Source: Dehalococcoidia bacterium (GTDB lineage Bacteria; Chloroflexota; Dehalococcoidia; UBA2979). From it: 32,808 bases of DNA. The stretch lies in the NCBI GenBank assembly GCA_023228825.1, contig JALOAL010000024.1, positions 1-32,808 on the forward strand, written 5' to 3'. Of the stretch, positions 24,923 through 32,086 are shown piece by piece (position 1 is the stretch's first letter; each line of letters begins with the position of its first letter). The notes under the pieces were generated by a model. That model ran no database searches. It saw only the letters and a program-made list of their open reading frames with translations, and was not told where the DNA came from. Made by a program: the position numbers and the translations under genes.

Positions 24923-24996
24923 TGGAGGCCACGGCGGGAATCGAACCCGCGATCTGGGTTTTGCAGACCCGTGCCTTGCCACTTGGCTACGTGGCC
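24923..24996 (-). tRNA. Intact tRNA-Cys (anticodon GCA) inside the element
   Basis: A complete cloverleaf: acceptor GGCCACG/CGTGGCC, D-arm GCC/GGC, anticodon loop CTGCAAA giving GCA, T-arm GCGGG TTCGATT CCCGC, discriminator U (the tRNA-Cys identity base) and encoded CCA. It runs opposite to the hybrid copy at 22379. A TACGAT hexamer about 40 bp upstream (25042-25037 on the reverse strand) may be its own -10 element. AGCT-rich sequence on both sides places it inside the element, so it may replace the host tRNA broken by integration. Confidence 0.95.
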
Positions 24997-25064
24997 TCTG
25001 AGGGGGTGCCCGCAGGGCCGCCCGGAGGTGAACGTGATCGTAGCAGAGGCCGGGCGAGCGGTCT

Positions 25065-26153
25065 TCACCGCCCCGCGCGGTCTCGCGGAACCCGGTCACG
25101 ACGGAGCATGAGCGCCTGCATCAAGGCAGGGAATCCGTTGAGGCTAACGACAACCTCGGGAACATAAGCGTCGAGCTGGCGCGGGTGCCAAAGCTCTTCC
25201 AGCGGGATTCCGCGTGCATGGTGCTCCACTGCGTAAAGCAAAGCGATGAAGAAGAGGTACTTCACGTCGTTCAGATCGCCAGCACCGATGTCGGGCAACA
25301 CTCCAAAGTGAGCGGCACCTGCACCCTCGTGCACCACGTCAGAGCGCTTGTCCCACAGGTCGCCCACACCTTCACCCCAGTCGGAATGAGCATCGTGTAC
25401 GCGCCCGAGCGCCGAGAGGCGGCTGACGAGCGACTGTCTCTTACCGGACGAAGTCGATGACTTCAGCACCAGCGCCTCAAGACCGATCCAGTAGCACACG
25501 AACGCCATCGTGGCGTCGGTTTGGCCTTCAGCCTCGCTGTACCAATGCGCGGCACGCGCAATTCGCAGGGCTAGTGGACACCGCTCCTCCCCCACTCGCA
25601 GCAGGCTCGGCGGGTAGAGCACGGCTATTCGACGGACGACCTCATCGTTGAAACGCTTTACGCGAGCAACTGATTCGTCGCCAACGTTGAGCCGCAGGAG
25701 GCTCGCCCCGTGTTGATATCGGAAGTCCACCGTGGGCGGGTTGGCCTCGTGGTCGATAAGCAGGTAATGCGGCAGCACTTCCGGCCGGTGGCGGCTGAAG
25801 TCCATCATCTCTCGCTCGGTGACAATCAGGCTGTACGGAGCAAGGGACAGCGCTGCCTGATGGAATCCAATCAGGGGTGCCTCGTTCTCGTCCTCCGTCT
25901 CGACCTCGACCATCACGGCGAACATGTGGCCGTCCACCTCGACGGTATGGAGCGGGATCGAGCCGAGCTCCTCCTCCAGTCGTGCCCGAGCGGGCTCCGA
26001 GGCCACTTCCACGCGAGCCAACGTCGCGCCCTGGAAATCCAGTTGCGGATCGAGCTCGCGTGGATTCTCTATCAGGAAGGCGTAGTGGAAGCGCGGCATG
26101 CGCGGAATGTACCAGAAAGCATGTTCTAGTGGCCACGCCATCACTATCGCCAT
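25065..26153 (-). CDS. HEPN-domain (ApeA-like) protein, candidate defence RNase
   Basis: A 362-residue protein. The C-terminal half looks like an Apea-like HEPN domain: FVCYWIGLEALVL (about 218-230), a basic linker with KRQSLVSRLSAL, then DLWDKRSDVVHEG, in which Arg270-x4-His275 is the R-X4-6-H catalytic signature of HEPN ribonucleases. The N-terminal 170 residues are beta-rich and unassigned, as in ApeA-type proteins where this part may sense a trigger. Start is uncertain: 26153, 26141 or ATG 26099 (MPRFHYAF) are possible and none has a good ribosome binding site. It sits alone between phage-type genes and tRNA-Cys, a usual place for cargo. Activity is inferred from the motif only. Confidence 0.65.
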   Translation of the reverse strand: MAIVMAWPLEHAFWYIPRMPRFHYAFLIENPRELDPQLDFQGATLARVEVASEPARARLEEELGSIPLHTVEVDGHMFAVMVEVETEDENEAPLIGFHQAALSLAPYSLIVTEREMMDFSRHRPEVLPHYLLIDHEANPPTVDFRYQHGASLLRLNVGDESVARVKRFNDEVVRRIAVLYPPSLLRVGEERCPLALRIARAAHWYSEAEGQTDATMAFVCYWIGLEALVLKSSTSSGKRQSLVSRLSALGRVHDAHSDWGEGVGDLWDKRSDVVHEGAGAAHFGVLPDIGAGDLNDVKYLFFIALLYAVEHHARGIPLEELWHPRQLDAYVPEVVVSLNGFPALMQALMLRRDRVPRDRAGR

Positions 26154-26215
26154 TGGCGCTCAAGTGGCGTCGTCGCGCCTTAGTCGAACCTGCCCGCAGC
26201 CCGGCTACGGTGTTC

Positions 26216-26614
26216 CTAACCCTGAGCGACAGGCCGGTAGACCCACACCCGTGATCCTGTACGTGTCCGGCCCTGCTCCCGCACCAGCTGTCCGATACGC
26301 ACCATCGACTCCAACTGCCCGGCGACGTCATGCCCGATGGCGCATTTGGCCTGCGGGCGCGTGACACCCTCTGGCGCAGCGGCGAGCGCGAACAGCCGTT
26401 CGGCATCGGGCAACAGCAGAGGGCGAGGACGTGGCTGGTGGGCATCGCTCCGCAGCTCCGCGCGTGCAGCAGCAGCCACGTCTGCCATCAGCGCCGGGAC
26501 GCGTGCCTGCTCAGCGGCGGTGAGGGGCACGTGTCCGCAGGCGAGGCAGGACGGGCCGTCCAAGTCCCGCACCAACGGGCCGCAGCAGCGCGGGCAGCGG
26601 CTAACCTTCGGCAT
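26216..26614 (-). CDS. Small zinc-ribbon protein
   Basis: A 132-residue protein starting MPKVSRCPRCCG. CPRC (about 7-10) and CLAC (about 25-28) form a zinc ribbon; the C-terminal half (VTRPQAKCAIGHDVAGQLESMVRIGQLVREQ) resembles a winged-helix with RVWVYRPV as the wing. Together they suggest DNA binding. The start at 26614 is inside the end of the upstream gene (14-bp overlap), which fits the packed operon; a longer frame to 26803 is compositionally shadow-like. Not assigned to a family. Confidence 0.65.
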   Translation of the reverse strand: MPKVSRCPRCCGPLVRDLDGPSCLACGHVPLTAAEQARVPALMADVAAAARAELRSDAHQPRPRPLLLPDAERLFALAAAPEGVTRPQAKCAIGHDVAGQLESMVRIGQLVREQGRTRTGSRVWVYRPVAQG

Positions 26615-26852
26615 CGCTTTGCCCGAGGGCTGACCGCACAGCGGCAGCGAAGTCTCCCCGCTCCTTGCGCCCCGGCTCAGCGTCGAGCGCATCGGCCAGC
26701 GTGAACAGTGCGCGCTCGAGACCGGCGGTGCGGAGGCGCTCCCCGTCCAGCTCTGCCCGCAGCCGGGCCAGCTCTGCCTGCGCCAGCGCGAGGGGCAGCG
26801 CATCCAGTCGCGGCGCGTCCACCATGCCCAGCTCGACCAGCTCCCCGCTCAT
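26601..26852 (-). CDS. Small coiled-coil protein
   Basis: An 83-residue protein, mostly helical, with leucine heptads (LALAQAELARLRAELDGERLRTAGLERAL) predicting a coiled coil. Function unknown. Start ATG overlaps the preceding stop as ATGA, which fixes the start within the reverse-strand operon. Confidence 0.65.
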   Translation of the reverse strand: MSGELVELGMVDAPRLDALPLALAQAELARLRAELDGERLRTAGLERALFTLADALDAEPGRKERGDFAAAVRSALGQSDAEG

Positions 26853-27532
26853 GCGCTCACCACCAAGGTGCTGGCACGGACGATGTCGTTGCCTTCGGCG
26901 GTGTCCTGTGTGCGGGCTTCCACCCGGATGCGGGTGATGGTGCCGGGGATGGACGCGATGGCGGGGCCGCTGGTGGTGAGCAGCAATGCGGTGCGGGCGG
27001 GGAAGGCTAGCCCCGTGGGGAAATTGCTGACCATCCACGGCAACCAGATTTCGCCGGGTTCGGGGCCGAGGTTGATGTTGATGACGGTGGCCTCGTTGAA
27101 GACCAGCCGGTGCTGCTTCTGGGCTGCGCCTTCGGCACCCACCACCTCGATTTCCGCGTGCCACTCGATGCGGAAGGGCATCAGGTCGGGAATCTCCAGC
27201 GGTCCGCTGTCCAGCATCGGCACCCAGTCGGTGGGACTGGTGGTCTGGGCGGTGGTGGGATCGCTGGCCAGCAGATTCGGAACGCTCCGCTGGCCGCGCT
27301 CGATGGGCATCTGGACGATGGGCTGGCCAGCGCTCCAGTCGACGTAGACGATGTCACCCGGCTTGACGTTCCCCGCCACGCCCACCGGCGCGCTATACGG
27401 GCCTTCCGGGGTCTGACCGGGCTGGCGGACGCGCACGCGCGTGCCCACGCTCTCGACGACGAACGCCATGTAACGCTGGCGGTTCATCAGGTCGGTGGCG
27501 GTCTGGAGGATGTCTGCACCTAAGTTGCTCAT
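26849..27532 (-). CDS. Hypothetical phage-type protein, beta-rich
   Basis: A 227-residue protein with an N-terminal helix (DILQTATDLMNRQRYM), an OB-like beta segment (about 21-75: AFVVESVGTRVRVRQPGQ, VKPGDIVYVDWSAGQPIVQ) and a longer beta-rich region ending TITRIRVEARTQDTAEGNDIVRASTLVV. Such all-beta architecture and its place downstream of a terminase-like gene suggest a virion or head/tail-related protein, but I cannot name a family. ATGA overlaps at both ends. Confidence 0.6.
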   Translation of the reverse strand: MSNLGADILQTATDLMNRQRYMAFVVESVGTRVRVRQPGQTPEGPYSAPVGVAGNVKPGDIVYVDWSAGQPIVQMPIERGQRSVPNLLASDPTTAQTTSPTDWVPMLDSGPLEIPDLMPFRIEWHAEIEVVGAEGAAQKQHRLVFNEATVININLGPEPGEIWLPWMVSNFPTGLAFPARTALLLTTSGPAIASIPGTITRIRVEARTQDTAEGNDIVRASTLVVSA

Positions 27533-27804
27533 TGCTGTTCCTCCGAGGATTGGCGTCGCGGTGGCGTCGAGGTGGGCGATTCAGGTTCGCCGGAAGCGCG
27601 GTTGAGGTTGGCCCAACCGTCACCGGAGTGGCCGGAGGCTGGCTCCTGTGGCGCTCTGCCGTCGAAACCGGGCGCAGCTAGGTCGAAGGCCTCGACCACG
27701 TCCTGCCCCAGCACCTCGACCACGTCATCCCAAGCGTGGCCCCGGCGGAGCATCCAGACGGCTCCGGCCAGCAGCGCGGTGCAGCGCGGAAGGCTCATGG
27801 CCAT
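27529..27804 (-). CDS. Small hypothetical protein of the element operon
   Basis: A 91-residue protein with a helical N-terminal half (CTALLAGAVWMLRRGHAWDDVVEVLGQDVVEAF) and a disordered Pro/Ser/Glu-rich C-terminus. Start shares a base with the previous stop (TGATG) and its stop overlaps the next start (ATGA). Unrecognised. Confidence 0.6.
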   Translation of the reverse strand: MAMSLPRCTALLAGAVWMLRRGHAWDDVVEVLGQDVVEAFDLAAPGFDGRAPQEPASGHSGDGWANLNRASGEPESPTSTPPRRQSSEEQQ

Positions 27805-28286
27805 CAGAGCTGCCCCATCGCGATCTGCTCGGCCAGCTTGATGATGTCGGCTACCTCGGTGTTGTCAGGCGCAATGCCTGCGGCCACGAGCTCGTCGCGC
27901 ATGCGCTGAGCATCGGCGTGGACGTCGTGGATGGTGATGCGAGTGGGCGCATCCAGCCCGAGAAGGTCTGCGCGACGCTTCGAGAGCTTGATGAACGAGT
28001 CCACTGCGCGCGTCTGACCACGCACGACGCGGGGCCAGATGGCCTTGAGGGCTTCGTCCAGCCGCGCCAGCTCCAGCGTGCGCAGCTCGTCGGCGGGTTC
28101 CTGCCGGTAGGCGCGTAGTTCCCGCTGGACCGCGTTGAAGCAGGCACCCGGCCCGCTGTAGCCCAGCTCGCGAGCGATGGAGCGGTACGACGCGCCGGTG
28201 ATGCGGAGCTGGACGGCCCGCGCAGCACGGAGCTTTGCCGCCATGCGGCGGTCAACGGGTTGCAGGTGTAGGGGCGTGGTGCTCAT
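27804..28286 (-). CDS. Terminase-small-subunit-like DNA-binding protein
   Basis: A 160-residue protein with an N-terminal helix-turn-helix (about 20-55, AVQLRITGASYRSIARELGYSGPGACFNAV) followed by RLDEALKAIWPRVVRGQTRAVDSFIKLSKRRADLLGLDAP. The segment in which a helix predicts how often the DNA is handled and ends in RRADLLGLDAP recurs in phage small-terminase-like proteins. A general regulatory DNA-binding protein is the alternative. ATG at 28286 follows GCGAGGAAACGC. No large terminase is seen in the window, which matters for whether the element is a satellite. Confidence 0.6.
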   Translation of the reverse strand: MSTTPLHLQPVDRRMAAKLRAARAVQLRITGASYRSIARELGYSGPGACFNAVQRELRAYRQEPADELRTLELARLDEALKAIWPRVVRGQTRAVDSFIKLSKRRADLLGLDAPTRITIHDVHADAQRMRDELVAAGIAPDNTEVADIIKLAEQIAMGQL

Positions 28287-28341
28287 GCGTTTCCTCGCTA
28301 TCGTTTCTGAGACTAAGTATCGTTTGTGCGGGGCAAAGTCG

Positions 28342-28440
28342 GTTCCTCTCGGAACAGAGCGGAGGGGTTCTCCTCCCTAAGCAGGCGGAAGGTTCCCTTC
28401 TGAACAGAGCGGGAGACCGTTCCTCTGGGAACAGAGCGGA
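28342..28440. repeat. Three imperfect repeats with internal dyad (GTTCC...GGAAC-AGAGCGG)
   Basis: Copies begin at 28342 (GTTCCTCTCGGAAC), 28392 (GTTCCCTTCTGAAC) and 28419 (GTTCCTCTGGGAAC), each followed directly by AGAGCGG and a G-rich tail. Each copy is a short inverted repeat. They lie in the 389-bp gap between the terminase-like gene and the helicase gene and may be binding sites for a replication or packaging protein. Confidence 0.7.
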
Positions 28441-28462
28441 AGGGGTCTGTCCCGGCACCGTT

Positions 28463-28482
28463 GGGGCTCTCTAAAGAGCCCC
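28463..28482. other. Perfect 8-bp hairpin between two repeat arrays
   Basis: GGGGCTCT CTAA AGAGCCCC, extended by flanking TT/AA pairs with a bulged C. It separates the GTTCC repeats from the GGGTGCCTT array. It could terminate the helicase transcript or be part of an origin; there is no T-tract on the reverse strand. Confidence 0.5.
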
Positions 28483-28488
28483 CAATAC

Positions 28489-28653
28489 GGGTGCCTTACG
28501 CGGGTGCCTCGGGTGCCTTGCGGGTGCCTTGATTCACATCTGAACGGGTGCCTCCGGGTGCCTTGGCGGGTACTAGGGCGGGAGGCTCGGGTGCCTTGCG
28601 GGTGCCTTGGCTCGTATCTGAGCCGCCACCGGGCGGGTGCCTTGCGGGTACTA
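28489..28653. repeat. Iteron-like array of GGGTGCCTT units
   Basis: GGGTGCCT occurs nine times in 165 bp (first at 28489-28496, last at 28635-28642), often as pairs GGGTGCCTTGC-GGGTGCCTTG with a 10-11 bp period, plus two GGGTACTA variants at the ends of sub-blocks. Two unpaired spacers contain TCACATCTGA and TCGTATCTGA, which are themselves alike. Short, near-helical-period direct repeats beside a replicative helicase gene are typical of replication origins. Confidence 0.75.
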
Positions 28654-28675
28654 CCCGGGAGCCTGCTTGGGGGAG

Positions 28676-30163
28676 TCATACGGCCAGCTCCCCCTTGGTG
28701 CCCTCGCCAGTGCGACCGGCACGGGGAGGCTTCTTCGCCAGATAGACCGTCAGGTCGTCGCCCTTGCCTGATGGGTTCGGGCGGGTGGACTGCTCGACCA
28801 GCCCCTTCTCCACCAGCGCCTCAGCACGCCGGATGGCGCGCTTCTTGTCGGCGGTGGTCGGGTTCTGCTTCCCAGTGAGGTAGATCGCCGCCTGCTCACG
28901 GGTCACGCCGCCCGGCGTGCGCTCGATCATGACGAGCAGGTCAGCGGGGTCATGCACCGTCACGTCGCCGCGTTCCAGGTCGAGCGTCACCTGCATCGGC
29001 GAGACGATGCCCGCTGGCCCCTTCTGCATCACCACGTCCACGGGCTCGCCGGGGCGGGCTGACCAGAGCATCAGCACGGTGCCAGCGCCGTTCTTCAGCG
29101 CACTGTGGCCCATCATGTCGTCGATGGAGTCGGGGCGCTTGTTGCCGGCCACCGCCTTGCGCGGGTGGTTGTTCACCAGCAGCTCGTACCCGTCAGCGAG
29201 GAGCATCTGGCAGGCGCGATTAAAGCCCGGCCCCAGCTTGTTGTCGGCTAGGTCGCCGGTGGCATCCTTCGCGGCGTCGATGATGACGAGGTCACCCGGC
29301 TCCATGCCCAGCCCGCGCACCAGCTCCGTCAGCTTCGTGGGTTCCGCACCCACGTCGAAAGGCAGCGGCCTGCCCCACACGCGCAGCCGCTCGCGGAGAA
29401 CGTCGGTCTGCTCCGGGGTCACCATGCGGCGCAGGGAGCGCTTCACCTGCCGCGCCCGGTCGAGCGCGAGGTAGAGCACCCGCCCCACCGGACGTACAGG
29501 CTCGCCCAGCACCTCCGGGTTGCCGACCCCTATGGCGGCGAGAGCGATCCGCTGCGTCAGCGTGCCCTTGCCGATGCCGGTCTGCCCCCAGAGCCAGAGC
29601 GCCTCGCCACTGGCCCAAAGCGGCTGTTCCGCCGCGCCCCAGAGCGGCTCACCGAGCGCAGCATCCTCGCTGAACAGGAACGCCGCGCCGTCCTCCAGCC
29701 CTTCCGAGCCCTGACCACCTGACGCGGTCTCGATCGCCTTCGCGACGGCCAGCTCGGCCATCAGGTCAGTGAGTGCCTCGTGGGGCTCGTCGTCTATCCG
29801 CTTGGCCGCCTTCAGCATTGCGCCGTTGGCCATCCGGCGCAGCGTCACCACGCGCAGTTCGTCAACCAACCACTGCAAGCTGGCAGGCTCAATCGGCGGT
29901 TCGTATTCGGGGTCTTCCCGCTGGAGCACGGCGAGACCCGGTACTTCACCCACCTTGGCGACGTACTCCGAAACGAAGTTCCAGAGCATTCTGCGGCTGG
30001 CGAACCACTCATCCGTCACGCCCTGCTCGCGGGCATAGGCGAGGTCTTCGGGCGTGCGCACCGCCGCGATGAACTCTGCCTCGACCACGCCGCTACCCCG
30101 CGTGTCCCGACGTTCCGGCGGCTTGCTGGCCGCTCGTGATTCAGAAATCCTTGTTGTACTCAC
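28676..30163 (-). CDS. RepA/DnaB-type replicative helicase (AAA family ATPase)
   Basis: A 495-residue ATPase. The N-terminal part (about 25-145) resembles a DnaB N-terminal helical domain (EAEFIAAVRTPEDLAYAREQGVTDEWFAS). A RecA-like motor follows with Walker A GQTGIGKGT (193-201) and Walker B DLVIIDAAKD (291-300), then NNHPRK and an SALKNGAG motif as in RepA/AAA_25 helicases. The C-terminal region (about 410-480) is a winged helix (TREQAAIYLTGKQNPTTADKKRAIRRAEALVEKGLVEQ). It probably unwinds element DNA during replication. GTG at 30163 follows TTGGAG. Its 3' end abuts the iteron-like array, the expected relation for an origin-binding or loading helicase. Confidence 0.82.
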   Translation of the reverse strand: MSTTRISESRAASKPPERRDTRGSGVVEAEFIAAVRTPEDLAYAREQGVTDEWFASRRMLWNFVSEYVAKVGEVPGLAVLQREDPEYEPPIEPASLQWLVDELRVVTLRRMANGAMLKAAKRIDDEPHEALTDLMAELAVAKAIETASGGQGSEGLEDGAAFLFSEDAALGEPLWGAAEQPLWASGEALWLWGQTGIGKGTLTQRIALAAIGVGNPEVLGEPVRPVGRVLYLALDRARQVKRSLRRMVTPEQTDVLRERLRVWGRPLPFDVGAEPTKLTELVRGLGMEPGDLVIIDAAKDATGDLADNKLGPGFNRACQMLLADGYELLVNNHPRKAVAGNKRPDSIDDMMGHSALKNGAGTVLMLWSARPGEPVDVVMQKGPAGIVSPMQVTLDLERGDVTVHDPADLLVMIERTPGGVTREQAAIYLTGKQNPTTADKKRAIRRAEALVEKGLVEQSTRPNPSGKGDDLTVYLAKKPPRAGRTGEGTKGELAV

Positions 30164-30256
30164 AGACCAACTCCAAACCGAAGCGAGTTCCGGGTTGCTC
30201 GTCTGGTCTGGTCTGGTCTCGAGCCGGGGTCACTTGCCCGGCAACCTCTCGGGAAG

Positions 30257-30278
30257 GGGCCGCTCTGAGGAGCGGCCC
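30257..30278. terminator. GC-rich hairpin upstream of the helicase gene
   Basis: GGGCCGCTC TGAG GAGCGGCCC (9-bp stem) with flanking AAG/CTT. It lies about 95 bp before the helicase start in the 363-bp gap, so it may attenuate read-through from the upstream small genes or act on both strands. Confidence 0.45.
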
Positions 30279-30407
30279 TTCCTGTTGCTCCTGCCCGCCG
30301 GGGCGACCCAGAGGGTCTAGGGGCGCTGGGGAGGGGAGGAACGCCCAGCCCGCCGACGGGAGCCGCTGCACTCCGGTTGACCTCTGAATCGCCCCGGCAG
30401 GCAGGGA

Positions 30408-30519
30408 GGCTTGTGCGGGGCGAGGGCACCCAGAGGACGCCCCGTCCACCGGGAGCGTGAAGACGCTCGAAGAAGCACTCCCAATGGAGTCCTCTGAGCA
30501 CCCTCGCCCCGCACAAGCC
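30408..30519. repeat. Long inverted repeat (31-bp arms) in a 363-bp gene-free gap
   Basis: The left arm 30408-30438 and right arm 30489-30519 pair over 31 positions with three mismatches; the outer 19 bp (GGCTTGTGCGGGGCGAGGG) are perfect. The 50-bp interior has its own nested hairpins: GAGCGT GAAG ACGCTC (30453-30468) within GGGAG/CTCCC. A further tight palindrome GGGGTG-T-CACCCC (30521-30533) follows. The gap (30164-30526) holds no gene. Candidates are a structured RNA leader, a cruciform origin element or a MITE-like insertion. Confidence 0.7.
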
Positions 30520-30526
30520 AGGGGTG

Positions 30527-30793
30527 TCACCCCCAAAGCTCCACGGCGCGCTGAGCGGCGGCGAGCGCGGCACGCACCTCGCCCGGCCACGGCTTCGCGG
30601 GGACGCGGGGCTCACCGCTGGCGGTGGTGAGGCTCTCACGGAGTTCCACCGCACGCTGGTATTCGTCCTGGAGCCGCATCAGCTGGTCGAGCGTCGACCG
30701 GGTCATGTCCCGGAGCCGGGGCAGCAACTGCTCGTCCAGCTCGCGCAGGTGCAACGCGGTGCGGGCGCGTTCGGCGGGGGTCACGGTGTTCAT
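30527..30793 (-). CDS. Small helical hypothetical protein
   Basis: An 88-residue, almost fully helical protein (ARTALHLRELDEQLLPRLRDMTRSTLDQLMRLQDEYQRAVEL), probably a coiled coil or DNA-condensing factor. Start overlaps the upstream stop (ATGA). Unrecognised. Confidence 0.6.
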   Translation of the reverse strand: MNTVTPAERARTALHLRELDEQLLPRLRDMTRSTLDQLMRLQDEYQRAVELRESLTTASGEPRVPAKPWPGEVRAALAAAQRAVELWG

Positions 30794-30945
30794 CGCTGCG
30801 TTCCTTTCGCGGGTTCGAGCTCGGCCATGGGCACGGGGCCACGGGTGCCGTCCTCAAACTCGACCACTGCGGTGTCCGGGGATGTGAGTTGCCTCACCTC
30901 GCCCCGGCTACCACGCCACTTCACTCGGTCGCCCGGTGCCGTCAT
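30790..30945 (-). CDS. 51-residue SH3-like/KOW-like small protein
   Basis: Starting MTAPGDRVKWRGSRGEVRQL, this very small protein resembles a single beta-barrel of the SH3/KOW kind (GDRVKWRGSRGEV, TAVVEFEDGTRGPVPMAEL). ATG at 30945 overlaps the upstream stop (ATGA); a longer frame to 31047 reads as an antisense-type Arg-rich shadow. Such small barrel proteins are common in actinophage-like genomes. Function unknown. Confidence 0.6.
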   Translation of the reverse strand: MTAPGDRVKWRGSRGEVRQLTSPDTAVVEFEDGTRGPVPMAELEPAKGTQR

Positions 30946-31322
30946 GGGCCAGTCCGGGAGACGTCGGCGACGGTGCGGCGTGCGTCCCGCTGCGCGGTCC
31001 AGCGGTCGCGCCACTCGACGCGCTCCTCCGGCGTGAGCAGCACCCACAACTTCGCCCGGAGGCTTTCGACCGAATCAGTGCTGGCGCGGGGGCTGAGGCC
31101 GTCGAGCTTGGCGATCAGCTCGGCCTTGCGACCTGCCGACGCCTTCCGCTGCGCCGCCTCCCGGCGGTCGCGCATCGAGTCCGCGTCCATCGCGGGCTGT
31201 GCTGTGATGGCGTGTGCCACCAGCGGCTCCAGCACCTCGACCGCCTGCCGCACGTCCAGCGACGTGATGCTGGTGAGCAGCGCGTGCGCCTGCACCACCT
31301 TCTCGTCGTCCGTCAGGCGCAT
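30942..31322 (-). CDS. Hypothetical protein, helical and charged
   Basis: A 126-residue protein with helices and a basic central segment (MRDRREAAQRKASAGRKAELIAKLDGL) that could bind nucleic acid. Unrecognised. Two bases separate its start from the stop of the XRE regulator gene upstream, which makes it the second gene of the reverse-strand early operon. Confidence 0.6.
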   Translation of the reverse strand: MRLTDDEKVVQAHALLTSITSLDVRQAVEVLEPLVAHAITAQPAMDADSMRDRREAAQRKASAGRKAELIAKLDGLSPRASTDSVESLRAKLWVLLTPEERVEWRDRWTAQRDARRTVADVSRTGP

Positions 31323-31324
31323 GG

Positions 31325-31933
31325 CTACGCCCCCTTCCGGCGCGACCGGCCGAAGCCGTCACGCTCCGCGCGGCGCTTCATCCCGAACGTCTGCGAGCCG
31401 GGAGGGGTCTGAGGCGCTCCCACACCCGCCACGTTGCCGGTATCGAGGAGCGGCGCACGACGGTCATCGATACGCACCGGGAAGGGCACGTCCAGTTCTG
31501 CCGGGCCTTCGGAGTTCGAGAAGCGCCCGTGCTGGTATGCCTGCCCGCGCAGTTCGGCCAGCGCGCTGATGACTGCGTCGATGAGGGCGGCAGTGGCGGC
31601 ATCAGGCCGAGCGTCCACCTTCAGCGCACCGAGGACGCCGATGGCGTCCCGTGCCCCGGCGATGGACTTGGTCGCGGCCACGTCACGGGCAGTGGTGAGT
31701 ACCAGATCCACCGGGTTCGCTCTGGTCACGCCCATCTGGTGAAGCGCCCGAACCATCTTCACCGCCACCGGGGGCGGCATCACCCGCGAACCGGCCTCGT
31801 AACGCCGGATACTCATGGTGCTCACGCCCGAGTGCCGGGCCAGCGTCTCCTGACTGACCTTCGCGGCCTGCCGGTGGTCACGCAGCCCCTTCATCCTCGT
31901 GAGCCTCTTGCCCACTACCGCCCTGCTATTCAT
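31325..31933 (-). CDS. XRE-family (HTH_3) transcriptional regulator
   Basis: A 202-residue protein with a Cro/CI-type helix-turn-helix (about 16-70: LRDHRQAAKVSQETLARHSGVSTMSIRRYEAG). The C-terminal 130 residues are unassigned. ATG at 31933 is chosen because GGAGGATCGG precedes it; an in-frame ATG four codons upstream has no such site. It heads the reverse-strand gene run, so it is a likely lysogeny or early-operon regulator, and an AT-rich promoter region with paired CGATATA motifs lies upstream. Confidence 0.8.
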   Translation of the reverse strand: MNSRAVVGKRLTRMKGLRDHRQAAKVSQETLARHSGVSTMSIRRYEAGSRVMPPPVAVKMVRALHQMGVTRANPVDLVLTTARDVAATKSIAGARDAIGVLGALKVDARPDAATAALIDAVISALAELRGQAYQHGRFSNSEGPAELDVPFPVRIDDRRAPLLDTGNVAGVGAPQTPPGSQTFGMKRRAERDGFGRSRRKGA

Positions 31934-31975
31934 CCGATCCTCCATCCGCTTGCGGTGCGTTCCGCTAGCAGGAAG

Positions 31976-32010
31976 TATCGGCCTGATTTGTCGATATAGA
32001 AAGCGATATA
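31976..32010. promoter_or_regulatory. AT-rich promoter/operator region of the XRE regulator
   Basis: CGATATA occurs at 31992-31998 and 32004-32010 (12 bp apart), with TATCG in the other orientation at 31976-31980, in the only strongly AT-rich island of the element's right part. A CGATA core also occurs in pairs before the terminase-like gene (28299-28325) and before the integrase. A shared operator is possible. Confidence 0.45.
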
Positions 32011-32086
32011 ACGAGGCATAAATAACGCGGAATAAACGGCGGGGAGGGGTGCCGCCCGTGTGGACAGCACCCTCCCCAGCACGGCC

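Noticed and set aside
28489..28653. CRISPR array
   Set aside because: Repeat units are only 8-11 bp with 2-30 bp spacing and no cas genes; the pattern fits iterons.
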